Positions 1 to 10,040 of a stretch of DNA of 64,000 nucleotides are shown here, in pieces; position 1 is the first letter of the stretch; every line of letters starts with the position of its first letter. The DNA lies in NCBI RefSeq assembly GCF_036689865.1, contig NZ_JBAHUQ010000003.1, positions 62,001 through 126,000 on the forward strand, in the 5' to 3' direction. The notes beneath the pieces were generated by a model. That model saw nothing but the letters and a program-made list of their open reading frames with translations. It was not told the DNA's origin and did not search any database. This DNA is from Magnetococcus sp. PR-3 (GTDB taxonomy: Bacteria > Pseudomonadota > Magnetococcia > Magnetococcales > Magnetococcaceae). The translations under genes and the position numbers were made by a program.

Positions 1-2842
1 CTTGGCTTAAAGAGAGTTTAGGCTGATAGTGTAGCTGAAACTGTTGCTCAGTCAGGGCATAACGTAGATCCCGCTCCATGTTCATACGTTGATGATTGTG
101 GCGGTTCATATCCTGAGTAAAGAAGATATATTGACCACGACCAGCCTCCTTGGCTTGATACATGGCGGTATCTGCATTTTTAGTCAGGGTTTCAAAATCC
201 TCCCCATCTTCCGGATAGAGCGCTATACCAATACTGCTACCAATAAACACCTCTTGGCTTTTCAGCTGAAAGGGTTGTTTCAGTGACTCAATAATGTTCT
301 GTGCAATTTTGGCCGCCTCAGCCGGTTGATGAATCCGTGGAAGAATAACCGTAAATTCATCCCCCCCTAAACGGGCCACCGTATCACTGCGTCGTAGGGT
401 TTCACGAATACGCTCACTGACACTTTGCAACAGCAGATCACCGGCATCATGCCCTAAGGTATCGTTCACCAATTTAAAGCGGTCCAGATCAATAAAAAAC
501 AGTCCGGTCTGGTCCTGGTCACGCGCTGAGATCTCCAGCTCATGCTCTAAACGATCCCGAAAGAGTGCACGGTTGGGTAATTTGGTTAGGGGATCATAAA
601 AAGCGAGCCGCTCCAACTTTTCTTCTGTCGCTTTTTGGGTGGTAATATCTAAAAAAATGCCCACATAGTGGCTCACATGCCCATAGGCATTACGCATGGC
701 ATTAATGGTGAGCCATTTGGGGAAAATCTCCCCGTTTTTACGTCGATCCCAAATCTCCCCTTCCCAACTACCTGCCTGTTTAAGGGCTTGCCACATTTGC
801 TTATAAAAACCCTCATCATGCCGACCAGATTGGGTAATGGCAGGGCTTTGACCCATCACCTCTTCACGGCTGTACCCGGTGATCGCTTCATAGGCGGGGT
901 TGATATCGGTAATCAGCCCCTCGGCATTGGTAATCACAATGGCCTCACTGGCGCTTTCAATAACCCGTTTGGCCAGCAGGAGATTATCCTCGGTTATTTT
1001 ACGCTCAGTAATATCCTGGATCGTTCCCGATACCCGTAGCGGTTTGCGGTTATGATCATACGCAACCTCACCTAACATAATAACCGAACGCACCTCGCCC
1101 GAGCGACGCAGCAGGCGGGTCTCAAATTCAAACCCAACTTCAGGATCAGCCAACGAACGGGTGACCCCCTGCTCTAAAAATTTGGCATCCTGTGGGTGGG
1201 TCCGACGCAGAATATCTTCAAAGGCCGGTTTAAAACTTTGGAGTGCCTCCCCAAAAATACGGAAGGTCTCATCAGACCAGAACATATGGCCACTCCCAAG
1301 CTCCCACTGCCAACTCCCCAGATGGGCAATCGCCTGTGCATGAGCCAGATTGGCCTGATTACGCATCAACGCCTGTTGGGACGCTTTGAGTTCTGTTATA
1401 TCCAACCCCACCACCAGATAACCCTGTTGAACATGGTTACCATGATTATGCACTTGGGTGATGGATAACCGGACTGGGAAGGTGCGTCCATCCTTACAGC
1501 GGTAGCACCACTCCCGTTCATCCACCTCACCCTGGCTGGCACGATACAGAATGGTCAACAGCGGTATGCTTAAGGGCTGATCACTCTCTATATGGATGGG
1601 TAAATGGCGATTTTGCAGCTCCATAGCATCATGCAGAGCATCCAACTTCATGTGCCCTAAAACTTCATGGGCCTCAAACCCCAGCTTACGTTGCGCTGCA
1701 GTGTTGAACTGAATGATCCGACCCGTGGCATCGGTGGCGATGATCATGGCATCGGCACTCTCCAAGATCGCCTCTTGCAGATCACTGACCACACGCAATG
1801 TCTCTTCAGCTCGTATGCGTTCTTGAAGTTGATTTTCCAATGCTTGAGTACGCTCACCCACCAATTTTTCCAAATGCTGACGGGTGGCCGTCACCTCCTG
1901 GTACATATGGTGAAACTTGTGGGTAAGTTGGGTAATCTCCTGAACACCTGGCTTTTGCTCAATCGGATCTGGGTCCACCCCTTTGGCAATGGCCTCCGCT
2001 TGTCGGGAGAGACCCACAAGTGGGGCCACTAACAGTTTTTGCCCCCACATATAGAGCATGGCCCCCAGTAGCACAAGCAGTAACAGACCCAGAAGCAACG
2101 TATCCCAAACCAGTTGGCCACGGGCCTGTTGCAAGGCCATATTATCCATGACCATTTCAAGGGTTATACCCACTTCTCCCAATATTTTTTGGGTGCTCTG
2201 CCCCTGACCTGGCTGGCCAATACTTAACAGTAGGCGCTTGTCTTGCCATAAACGAATACCACCTTGACCAGACTGCTTATGCTCCAGGGGCTCCAACCGA
2301 TCTAGCGGTATACAAACGGCCAGGGCGCCTTCTGCCCCTTGTTGCCAAAGGACTGGTGTGATCAACCACAATTGGTGGTTACCATCTTCCTGTGCATGCA
2401 CATACTGCATATGCGGTTGTACCCCTTGCAGCACAGACTGGACAGATGAGGTATCCAAGGGTCCATTTTTGGCTGTTTGGTGAAGAACCTTCCCTTCAAA
2501 ATCCATTAACACCAAGGGGTAACGTTCACCAATTAACCGAACACTGGCCAGCCAATCCATGGTATTGGCCAAATTGGTTTCAGGTTGTAAAACCCCCTGA
2601 ATGGTTAATGGATTCGCAGCAATATCCGCAAGAACCGTCAGGTGACTTTGCGTAAACTGACGCAACTGCTGAGCAACACGATCCAAATGTAAACGGTTGA
2701 GGTGTTGAGTCTGCTGTTCAAAACTTTGATCCATACCACGGGTTAAAACGACACCTAAAAGCAGTGCCACACCCAATACACTGAGTAAAATAGCCAGTGC
2801 AAACAGCTTGGAAAAGCTGAACTCTTTAAACAGACCATTCAC
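1..2842 (-). CDS. PAS-GGDEF-EAL signalling protein, partial (C-terminus off the left edge)
   Basis: Membrane-bound c-di-GMP enzyme; about 947 residues are visible. It starts at a GTG 3 bp after the stop of the upstream binding-protein gene, with a GGAG 8-10 bases ahead. Order seen: TM1 (about 11-32), periplasmic sensor region, TM2 (about 245-263), HAMP (about 262-315), coiled linker, three PAS domains (about 355-490, 505-620 and 625-740), GGDEF domain (about 745-905), then the first residues of an EAL domain (from about 920, with the typical LHYQP) cut by the window edge. The active-site GGDEF is intact at residues 826-830 and an RxxD inhibitory site sits five residues before it, so cyclase activity with product inhibition is expected. 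Whether the EAL half is active cannot be seen. The tight link to the periplasmic binding protein suggests that protein supplies the signal to the periplasmic part (inference). Confidence 0.9.
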   Translation of the reverse strand, partial: MNGLFKEFSFSKLFALAILLSVLGVALLLGVVLTRGMDQSFEQQTQHLNRLHLDRVAQQLRQFTQSHLTVLADIAANPLTIQGVLQPETNLANTMDWLASVRLIGERYPLVLMDFEGKVLHQTAKNGPLDTSSVQSVLQGVQPHMQYVHAQEDGNHQLWLITPVLWQQGAEGALAVCIPLDRLEPLEHKQSGQGGIRLWQDKRLLLSIGQPGQGQSTQKILGEVGITLEMVMDNMALQQARGQLVWDTLLLGLLLLVLLGAMLYMWGQKLLVAPLVGLSRQAEAIAKGVDPDPIEQKPGVQEITQLTHKFHHMYQEVTATRQHLEKLVGERTQALENQLQERIRAEETLRVVSDLQEAILESADAMIIATDATGRIIQFNTAAQRKLGFEAHEVLGHMKLDALHDAMELQNRHLPIHIESDQPLSIPLLTILYRASQGEVDEREWCYRCKDGRTFPVRLSITQVHNHGNHVQQGYLVVGLDITELKASQQALMRNQANLAHAQAIAHLGSWQWELGSGHMFWSDETFRIFGEALQSFKPAFEDILRRTHPQDAKFLEQGVTRSLADPEVGFEFETRLLRRSGEVRSVIMLGEVAYDHNRKPLRVSGTIQDITERKITEDNLLLAKRVIESASEAIVITNAEGLITDINPAYEAITGYSREEVMGQSPAITQSGRHDEGFYKQMWQALKQAGSWEGEIWDRRKNGEIFPKWLTINAMRNAYGHVSHYVGIFLDITTQKATEEKLERLAFYDPLTKLPNRALFRDRLEHELEISARDQDQTGLFFIDLDRFKLVNDTLGHDAGDLLLQSVSERIRETLRRSDTVARLGGDEFTVILPRIHQPAEAAKIAQNIIESLKQPFQLKSQEVFIGSSIGIALYPEDGEDFETLTKNADTAMYQAKEAGRGQYIFFTQDMNRHNHQRMNMERDLRYALTEQQFQLHYQPKLSLSQ

Positions 2843-2845
2843 AAT

Positions 2846-4075
2846 TTATGGCTCCGTATGAATTTTGACATTACCCAAACCATCAAATGTGGCCATGGTG
2901 TAATCCTCTATCCCCAACGCTTCATGATCATCTGAGTGCGCTGTTTTTGGCGGAGAAAAGGGTCTGACATAGGTTTTGATCAACCCTTGAACAGGTGTTT
3001 TTAGATTTTCCAACGCTTGGTGTATGGCCACACGATCATTTTTGACATTACCCGTTAATCCAGCTTGATGGCTTGCCGCCATAAGAATACGGGTTAGATC
3101 ATAGGCATGTTTAAAACCGGCTGGTGGACGAATATCCTGAGGGGTGGAAATGGCATTAGGAAAGAGCTGCATGGCTCGTCCAAGTACCTGTTGGGCATGA
3201 GGGGAGAGCACCCCATCCAAAAAACTGAAGCGGCTCTGTACATACTCCAATTGAATGGTACGTAAGACTTTGGAACCCACTTTTTTGGAGAACCCTCCTG
3301 CACTAACCCCCCAATGACTTTGGAAAGGACGTCGCCGCTCAGGCTCCAACTCAGCCATGGCGGTGGCAAAAGTGACAGACTCTGTAGGGTTAACCACCAG
3401 TAGAATAGCATCTGCTTTCATGCTGGCTGCTTTACGCAGAATAATTTTAGCAGCCGGTTTGGAGATCCCCCAATTGGACCAAATAACCGGCAGGTCATCA
3501 ATGCCATACTCAGCCGCTTTGGCGCTCATATTTTTATGGTTAAAACGGCCCCATCCAGTATCTTCTGCCACCAGAACCAGTTTTTTATAACCGCGCTTTT
3601 TAATGGCATGCTCCACAATAACGCGCCCTGCCACGGCATCATCCACCGATAAACGGAAAATCCAGTTGGGGGCCATTTTACGGGTAATTGGACCTGCAGC
3701 CGCCCACGGGTTTAGCGTTAAAATACTGTTGTTATTGATATATTTCTTATTAGCCAAGAGAGGTGGTGAATGCAGTCCGGTAAAAACCAGCAGCGCGTGA
3801 TCATCTTTTAGAAAATTTTTCTGATTATACAAATGACGTCGGGTATTACCCCGATGGTTCACCCGTACAATCTCAATCGGGTGTCCAGCCAGTTGGTTAT
3901 TTTCTTCGGCTAAGGCGGTGCGGATCCCCCACTCAATAGCCTGACTAGAGGGGATGGAGCCACTCCAATCCGCATCGATATAAATACGATATGGGGTTTT
4001 ATCCTGCGCATATGCTGTGACACACCCCAAACTCAGTATTAGGACGAAGATTACCTGTTTAAATATGGCTTTCAT
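2846..4075 (-). CDS. Periplasmic substrate-binding protein, branched-chain amino acid (Leu/Ile/Val) type
   Basis: 409 residues. Starts with a clear signal peptide (basic start, hydrophobic stretch, cleavage after AYA at about residue 23). The rest has the two-lobe layout of the Peripla_BP_6 family: an early YRIYIDADW strand, a mid-protein KLVLVAEDTGWG segment that resembles the hinge/lobe-2 strand, and a length close to LivJ-like proteins. No permease or ATPase genes are nearby. Instead the next gene, 3 bp downstream, is a membrane GGDEF-EAL protein, so the binding protein more likely acts as a ligand sensor for c-di-GMP signalling than as part of a transporter (inference from context). The ligand cannot be told from sequence. 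Confidence 0.8.
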   Translation of the reverse strand: MKAIFKQVIFVLILSLGCVTAYAQDKTPYRIYIDADWSGSIPSSQAIEWGIRTALAEENNQLAGHPIEIVRVNHRGNTRRHLYNQKNFLKDDHALLVFTGLHSPPLLANKKYINNNSILTLNPWAAAGPITRKMAPNWIFRLSVDDAVAGRVIVEHAIKKRGYKKLVLVAEDTGWGRFNHKNMSAKAAEYGIDDLPVIWSNWGISKPAAKIILRKAASMKADAILLVVNPTESVTFATAMAELEPERRRPFQSHWGVSAGGFSKKVGSKVLRTIQLEYVQSRFSFLDGVLSPHAQQVLGRAMQLFPNAISTPQDIRPPAGFKHAYDLTRILMAASHQAGLTGNVKNDRVAIHQALENLKTPVQGLIKTYVRPFSPPKTAHSDDHEALGIEDYTMATFDGLGNVKIHTEP

Positions 4076-4403
4076 CAGGACCTCTCACCGTTTTATAACC
4101 CATCTACCTATAAGAAGAATTCTCCTTTATAGAGTCTACATGGTTTAGCTCTTCAGACGGAATTATTAATAACTTTTAAACCCACATTTATGTGGCTTGT
4201 CGGCCTAACACATCTGTTTTTTACGCGATCATCCACCACCACCGACCCGAATTGCCCACACTTTAAGCATCTGATCGTTTGATATGCTAATTTTTGGGAT
4301 ATGCGCATGATATTGCATCAATATGGGCTGATATCGGGCGTTTTATTTCGGTCCAGAGTTTGCGGTATACGCTGTATGGGACTGTAACTGGATGGAGAGC
4401 AAC
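4076..4403. other. Divergent intergenic region
   Basis: About 330 bases between the minus-strand binding-protein gene and the plus-strand cyclic-nucleotide-binding gene. It must hold both promoters. It is AT-richer than its neighbours, but I found no convincing -35/-10 pair or operator and no gene. Confidence 0.4.
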
Positions 4404-6332
4404 ATGTTTGAATCACTCACTGATTTTGCACCCTTTAACCATCTTAATCCTGTACAGAAACAGCAACTGGATGCTGTTATGGAAGCACGGTTGTATGAGG
4501 CAGGTCAGCTGTTTATTCGTCAACATGATGAGACCCGGTATCTCTATTTGATGATTCAGGGTCGTGTGCGTCATACCATCAATTTAGATGGACCAGAAGA
4601 TGCCATAACCATGGATACCACCCGTTTTCCGGGGGCGGTGCTGGGTTGGTCGGCATTTCGTCCACCCCATCGCTATATGGAATCGGTGGTATGTGTGGAA
4701 CGTAGCCATTTTTTACGGCTACCCATTGATACGTTAGAAGCACTGATCGCCGAAGATGCCAACTTTGCCCTGCCCTTTCTACATGCCTTGGCGGTAGAGG
4801 CGGACATGCGGCTACTGCATGCCCGTAGTTTACTCACACCATCCACCGGTGAGGTGACCCATATTGCAGAAGAGGATGAACTGGTTGCAGAGCTCCTTGA
4901 TCGCCACTCAGCTTTGGATCGGTCACTCTTTTTCCAAGTTTTTGATGAGGCCGAACGCAACCACTTTGACTCTCTGGCCAAAGAGATCACGCTACCTGCA
5001 GGAGAGATGCTCTATGAAGAGGGTGAACCTGCAGAATATTTTTATATTTTAGCGGGTGGCCGCCTGGAAATGGCTTTTATGCAAGGTACCCAAGGGGGGG
5101 ATGCCGTGATGCACCCTTACCATACCTTGGCCCATGCTGGACTTGTCTTGGGCTGGACCGGCCTGTTGAGTGATCTCTATGAGGGATCTGCCAAAGCCCT
5201 CACTGAAACACACCTTTTAGCCATACCCATTGCTGAACTACAGCGCGTCATCACCGACCACCCTGAGCAGGGCGCCCGTTTTTTCCGTCGTATTTTATGG
5301 GTAGTGGGGGGGCGCCTACGGGCTGTGCGGGTACGCTTTATCATGCAGCAGTTTAATGAAGAGCGGTTGGCTATCCGCTCTTTACTTAACCTTTATGGCC
5401 CCCAACTGGCCATTACTTCGCCTCTACGCAAACTCCCCCATTTGCTGGAAAACCGCTTTACCATTGCCGATGGTTTTCGGGTGTTAAGCATGGTGGCCCG
5501 CAATGGTAGTTTTGTGGAAAAAAATCTCGCCACAACTTTCATGGAAATTTTAGAGCGGATTCGTGCCGATTTACGTTTTTTCCAAAAACTGCAACAGATC
5601 TATGAGCGGGTGGCAGAAAGCAGCTCCGATCGTAGCCCCGAGGAGGTCCGTACCCACTGTAATATGGGCTTTGGTGAGCTCTATGACATGATTGATATCA
5701 CGGTTGAAGGGGAGGAAAATTTACCGGTAGATACCGGTCATATCTTTATGATGAACCATCTGGTTAACCATATGGACTATCAGCTACCTGCGGGTTTTCT
5801 GATCACCATGGATACCCACTTCCTGACCGCTTTTCTCTACCGAAAATATGGTCAAAATGCCATGCGTGTAGTGCGTCGCTCCGACCGGGATGAGTATGAA
5901 CACCAACAATATTTTGATCCCTTTAACTACATCTATGTCGGGGGCCCAGAGCTGGAGGAAAACCCCAATCAACGTCAGCAGATTCGTCAACGTTTTTTTC
6001 AAGAGGCTGGTGCAGCGCTCGATCATGGGCGTAATCTGATTATCTGCCCGGAAGGCAACACCACCTCGACCGAGAAATCCCCTCTCCCTTTTCAAAAAGG
6101 GGGGTTCCTATTGGCTGCTCAGATGCCCAAAGAGCCACTTATTGTACCGGTCGTGTTGGCTTGGTTTGATAAAAAGCTCACCCGTCAAAAACCTGTGGTG
6201 CGCATACTTAAACCCTTTCATCTATCTAAGCAGATGGACGACCCCCAGGACCGAGCGCAGATGAACCAGTTTGTGACCAAACTACAGGGTACATACGACC
6301 AAACCCTTCATGACATTCGACAACAGGCATAA
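4404..6332 (+). CDS. Double cyclic-nucleotide-binding domain / PlsC-like acyltransferase fusion
   Basis: 642 residues from the ATG at 4404, chosen over an in-frame ATG at 4392 because GGAGAG lies six bases ahead of it. Two cNMP-binding (CAP_ED) domains are visible, about residues 8-125 (with RYLYLMIQGRV) and 165-295 (with PAEYFYILAGGRLE). A helical linker follows, then an acyltransferase-like domain (about 435-600) carrying the CPEGNTTS motif that corresponds to the PlsC/GPAT FPEGT motif. The catalytic HX4D motif is not clean: the matching place reads NHLVNHMDY, which is HX5D, so activity is uncertain. A likely reading is a lipid acyltransferase whose activity responds to a cyclic nucleotide or membrane state; substrate unknown. 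No other lipid gene is adjacent, and it appears monocistronic. Confidence 0.75.
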   Translation: MFESLTDFAPFNHLNPVQKQQLDAVMEARLYEAGQLFIRQHDETRYLYLMIQGRVRHTINLDGPEDAITMDTTRFPGAVLGWSAFRPPHRYMESVVCVERSHFLRLPIDTLEALIAEDANFALPFLHALAVEADMRLLHARSLLTPSTGEVTHIAEEDELVAELLDRHSALDRSLFFQVFDEAERNHFDSLAKEITLPAGEMLYEEGEPAEYFYILAGGRLEMAFMQGTQGGDAVMHPYHTLAHAGLVLGWTGLLSDLYEGSAKALTETHLLAIPIAELQRVITDHPEQGARFFRRILWVVGGRLRAVRVRFIMQQFNEERLAIRSLLNLYGPQLAITSPLRKLPHLLENRFTIADGFRVLSMVARNGSFVEKNLATTFMEILERIRADLRFFQKLQQIYERVAESSSDRSPEEVRTHCNMGFGELYDMIDITVEGEENLPVDTGHIFMMNHLVNHMDYQLPAGFLITMDTHFLTAFLYRKYGQNAMRVVRRSDRDEYEHQQYFDPFNYIYVGGPELEENPNQRQQIRQRFFQEAGAALDHGRNLIICPEGNTTSTEKSPLPFQKGGFLLAAQMPKEPLIVPVVLAWFDKKLTRQKPVVRILKPFHLSKQMDDPQDRAQMNQFVTKLQGTYDQTLHDIRQQA

Positions 6333-6749
6333 CATCGCACTTGTGACCTATCTGGATACACAGGGAATAGGCATCTATCAGGGGGCATGACGCGGACAGC
6401 CAAGCATAGGGTGGATTTGTTAGGTATGAGTACACAGGCTGTACGGACGACAGATCTGTATCTGCCGTGTTAAACATGGGTGCAGAATCACCCATGAAAC
6501 AGCCGTGCCCGCAACCCTAGGGGTATCGCCTCTGCGCTCACATCGATCATTCAACCGGTGATGGAGAACCCCACACGGAACAGAGCCCGTTCTATTAAAG
6601 CGACAGCACTATTTAGCGCCATGCCATACCCCATACATTGACGACAATGGGGGGTAGCCGTCACCGATCCCCCTTATGCAGACCCGACGCCCACGCCTTG
6701 ACCCACATATGGGGTAATGCAGAGATCGCCCAATCACGCGGATGATCAC
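6333..6749. other. Intergenic region with a short hairpin
   Basis: About 415 bases between two convergent genes. It contains an 8-bp perfect inverted repeat (CATGGGTG at 6475-6482, CACCCATG at 6489-6496, 6-base loop) without a T-run, so it is not a standard terminator. Open frames here overlap the end of the acyltransferase gene or look random. No gene is called. Confidence 0.4.
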
Positions 6750-8711
6750 CTATTGCCAGCGGGAGTGGTGCTCCATACGCTCAAAGGGAATACCTTTTTC
6801 AGCACTTACAAACTGACGGACACGCCAAGGGCGCCCCGCCTCATCCAACTCCACCAAACCAATACCAGCACCGTTTAAGACCCGACGCCCATCGGCATGC
6901 CCCTCCGGCTTACGGGGTATAATGCGCATACGACGGCGACGGGTAAACCAGTTTAGAGGTGAGCGGGGTGCATAGAGCCAGCGGTTGAGGGTATCTAGCG
7001 TGGCCAACAATTTTTTAGGGAATTCATTGCGCAGACCACTGCTGGTAATCTGCCAGATATCGGGCCCCCCTACCCGTCCACGCAGCTCCACATCGTACAT
7101 AAAGGAGTAGTGGACGTCTCCCGACAGAATGACAAAATGCTGTGGGGTTTTACGATGCATAAAGACATTAAGAATAGCCTCAGCCGTACCAGGATGAGCC
7201 ATCCAGTTCTCTGCATCCACCATGAGAGGCTTACCCAACCAGGTAAAGATCTTTTGTATGGTTTCTATAAGCTTCACCCCATAGATGGGCGCAGGAGAGA
7301 CCAGCAAGACCGCATCTTGCCCCCTTAGGCGGTGCTGCAAATCACCAATGGCTTCCCAATCCAATAAACCAGAAGGCTGTTGCGCAGCACGCTCAGAGCG
7401 CCAACGACGGGTACGGGTATCGATCACCACCAATGGTGGCTCGGTGGGCCATGTGTACTCCCAGGATTCAAAATGTAAAAGCTGGGTGATGTAGTCATCA
7501 TAGGACCCATCACCAGGCTGCTGAAAAAGTTGAGTCAACGGATCGACCATTTGATGGGGAAAAGCATCCGGATGGTTGCCCCAACCCTGACAGACCAAAT
7601 ATGCCAATAGGCCATTTCCGATCATACGTCGGGAGAAAGGGTGTTCATAAACGGTCTCTTCCCAGGCCCGGTGTAAGTTCCAGTCATCGGTAATATCATG
7701 ATCATCAAAAATCATGGCCACAGGTAGGTGGGCCAAAAGCCGCTGTACTTGGGGCAAGCCCTCTACAAACTGGTCTATAATGCGCTGTTCTTCTTGATAG
7801 AGTGCCTGATTTGACGCACTTAACCCTGTCGGCATCTCTGGTTGGATAAACGTCCACACCACAGGTGACCAAACCAGCAGATACATGGTGAGATATTCAC
7901 CCAGAGTAATCAGATGATTCTCTGCTGTTTCCGTGGTAAAGATCGGCTTACGCACACCACCAAAAAGGGTCTCTTTAAGCGATCGGTTCACACGATCTCT
8001 TGGCAAAAGGTGGGTCCGCCCATAGTAACTGTCGGTATGTTGGTAAAGCTGTTGGGCAGAGTCTACACTGGGTATTTCAGACGCTTGTAATACTTCATTG
8101 GGTAGATTAAGTACCTCAATCAAAGCATGTATGGCCCGTAACATTGGCCCCGCGACATCATCCCCATAGATCTGATCTCCAGACAGTACCAACATGGCAG
8201 GCCAGCTGGAGAGATCAGCATGGCTCTGCTCCTGAACCATGCGCTGCATCAGGGTATCTGCAATGACCAAACCATCTGCTGAGTCATGGTGGGGTTTGCG
8301 ACAGGAACCATGCCATACACCCTGCACTTTAGAGGGAATTTTAAACCCCAGCATTTCACGCCCTGGATAACACATATCCGGGCAATGCTGGGTTAAATCC
8401 TGCCATGGACCGTTGGGCTCATACTGAACCTCCAACCGGTAATCAATCCAACAATCTCTAGGTAGTGACTGAGGCAACGCCACATCAATAAGCATGATAT
8501 GAAGGTGTGCCCCAGCTTGTATGTGATGAAGTTGGGGGCTCTGCGGATCCAACAGAAACATCATCTCAGGCTGAGACGCCGTCCTTAGGATCAAACGTAT
8601 CGGCCAAGGTTGTGCCATGGCCAGCCACAAGACGACACGGGTAGGTTCTACGCGGCGTAAAATGGGGCCAGCCAAAAGTGGGTGCTCTGCCCCAGGGTGG
8701 GATCTCATCAT
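6750..8711 (-). CDS. PhoD-like (alkaline phosphatase D family) metallophosphatase
   Basis: 653 residues. The PhoD/metallophosphatase signature blocks are in order: an N-terminal Ig-like part (GPILRRVEPTRVVLWL), a metal-binding LSGDQIYGDD at about residue 180, IFDDHDITDDWN at about 333, VVIDTRTRRW at about 427 and LSGDVHYSF at about 540. These supply the Asp, Asn and His ligands of a dinuclear metal centre, so phosphodiesterase or phosphomonoesterase activity is expected. Unlike secreted PhoD it has no visible Tat or Sec signal peptide, so it is probably cytoplasmic. Start is the first of two adjacent ATGs. The next minus-strand gene upstream is an esterase about 190 bp away; a shared transcript is possible but not shown. 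Confidence 0.85.
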   Translation of the reverse strand: MMRSHPGAEHPLLAGPILRRVEPTRVVLWLAMAQPWPIRLILRTASQPEMMFLLDPQSPQLHHIQAGAHLHIMLIDVALPQSLPRDCWIDYRLEVQYEPNGPWQDLTQHCPDMCYPGREMLGFKIPSKVQGVWHGSCRKPHHDSADGLVIADTLMQRMVQEQSHADLSSWPAMLVLSGDQIYGDDVAGPMLRAIHALIEVLNLPNEVLQASEIPSVDSAQQLYQHTDSYYGRTHLLPRDRVNRSLKETLFGGVRKPIFTTETAENHLITLGEYLTMYLLVWSPVVWTFIQPEMPTGLSASNQALYQEEQRIIDQFVEGLPQVQRLLAHLPVAMIFDDHDITDDWNLHRAWEETVYEHPFSRRMIGNGLLAYLVCQGWGNHPDAFPHQMVDPLTQLFQQPGDGSYDDYITQLLHFESWEYTWPTEPPLVVIDTRTRRWRSERAAQQPSGLLDWEAIGDLQHRLRGQDAVLLVSPAPIYGVKLIETIQKIFTWLGKPLMVDAENWMAHPGTAEAILNVFMHRKTPQHFVILSGDVHYSFMYDVELRGRVGGPDIWQITSSGLRNEFPKKLLATLDTLNRWLYAPRSPLNWFTRRRRMRIIPRKPEGHADGRRVLNGAGIGLVELDEAGRPWRVRQFVSAEKGIPFERMEHHSRWQ

Positions 8712-8901
8712 GGTTGGTGTATACCTGGTTGATTTCAGCCTTGTTCAGCATCTGATCAAAACACAACCTGACCGCAGATCATACAAGGGGTCCTGGCCTC
8801 TTTGATACATGCTTAACAGAGATAACCTTTAGTAAGATCAACCAAGCATGCCTAAAAAAGCTGGGATAATCCACCACAGGTATACGGGGATGGGACGCTT
8901 T

Positions 8902-9852
8902 TTAACGGCCAAAGGTATCCGGCACCCCATGTACGGCAAAGTGAAGACACTTGGCCCGAAATTTGTTCCACTCTATCTCTTCAGGACGGTCGGTATGGCT
9001 CACAGGGTAACGTTCCACTTCATGACGGCAGGTTAGATTGGCCGCAATGGGTAGAACCGTTTCAGCAGGTACCACATCATCTTCCTCACCATAACCCATC
9101 AGAACGGGCAGTTTAAGATCCGGCGCAAAGTTGATGGGGTCAAAGTAGCGCAGTACCATCATTAAATCTTCTTCTGCCTCAGGCTGTTGAACCAAATATC
9201 GATTAATCTCTTCTCCAGACCCCTGACGTACCAAAAGCTGCCTGCCCAGGGGCCAACCAAAGGTTGGTACACCAACCACCAAGGCTTCAGCATGGCTATA
9301 GAGTGTCTCCGCCATCATGGCCAATCCCCCGCCAAAGCTGTAACCCCAGTGGACCAAGCGGCGACCCTGTGTTGGCGGGATACTCAAACCTACCCGTATG
9401 GCCTGGATCTGGTCACAAACCGCACCCCGCAAGATACTCTGCTCTGGACTGTGGCAATGGGTCAGCACCCAGCCCAAGGGTGAACGCTCCACCCCCTGAT
9501 GTGAACGACCAAACCCACGAATATCAATCCCTAACACATCGGCCCCCCCCGCAACCCACTCGGGCTTCATGGTGTATTGGCTGTTGTAACCATGGCTATG
9601 CACAATCAGGGGTCGGGGGGTAGAGGGGTCGGGATGGTACATGTGGTAACCGCGAATGGTCACCCCGTTCCAGGAACGAAAACGCACCCGCTCCAAAACC
9701 ATCCCTGACGGAGCTGTTTGGGATTGTAAAACCTGCCGTTCCAGCATGGGGTCAATCGCCCAGAGTTTTTGGAGGGTGTCTTGCCAAAAAGCATGAAAAT
9801 CAGGGGGACGGTTGGTTGTGGGTATCACGTTGGCTGCTTCTTTATGGGTCAA
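8902..9852 (-). CDS. Alpha/beta hydrolase, acetyl xylan esterase / cephalosporin deacetylase type
   Basis: 316 residues. The nucleophile elbow GYSFGG (Ser at about 175), a VHSHGY oxyanion segment at about 88, GIDIRGFGRS at about 113, a late Asp in GEEDDVVPAE (about 267) and a catalytic His in VSHTD (about 292) form a complete triad in AXE1 (DLH-like) order. The N-terminal PPDFHAFW motif is typical of this esterase family. The start is uncertain: the frame opens with a TTG at 9852; a GTG at 9828 (giving VIPTTNRPP) is an alternative, and neither has a strong ribosome site. No signal peptide. Natural substrate unknown; a cytoplasmic deacetylase for small acetylated sugars is the family norm. Confidence 0.8.
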   Translation of the reverse strand: MTHKEAANVIPTTNRPPDFHAFWQDTLQKLWAIDPMLERQVLQSQTAPSGMVLERVRFRSWNGVTIRGYHMYHPDPSTPRPLIVHSHGYNSQYTMKPEWVAGGADVLGIDIRGFGRSHQGVERSPLGWVLTHCHSPEQSILRGAVCDQIQAIRVGLSIPPTQGRRLVHWGYSFGGGLAMMAETLYSHAEALVVGVPTFGWPLGRQLLVRQGSGEEINRYLVQQPEAEEDLMMVLRYFDPINFAPDLKLPVLMGYGEEDDVVPAETVLPIAANLTCRHEVERYPVSHTDRPEEIEWNKFRAKCLHFAVHGVPDTFGR

Positions 9853-10040
9853 GGGTGATCAATGCATTGGCACTGTGTCGTTTACCGCTGCACAGGGTGT
9901 TTTTTTTCCCATGCTTTTCAAGCTTTCTTCCAAGCTTGCCGCAATCTGTATGCCGTATGGAAGAAAAACCACCTCTACCCTTTTCGTACTCTCTGGCATA
10001 CGCGGTACATACCGCACCACGGCAATAGGAGTTTTCCTTC

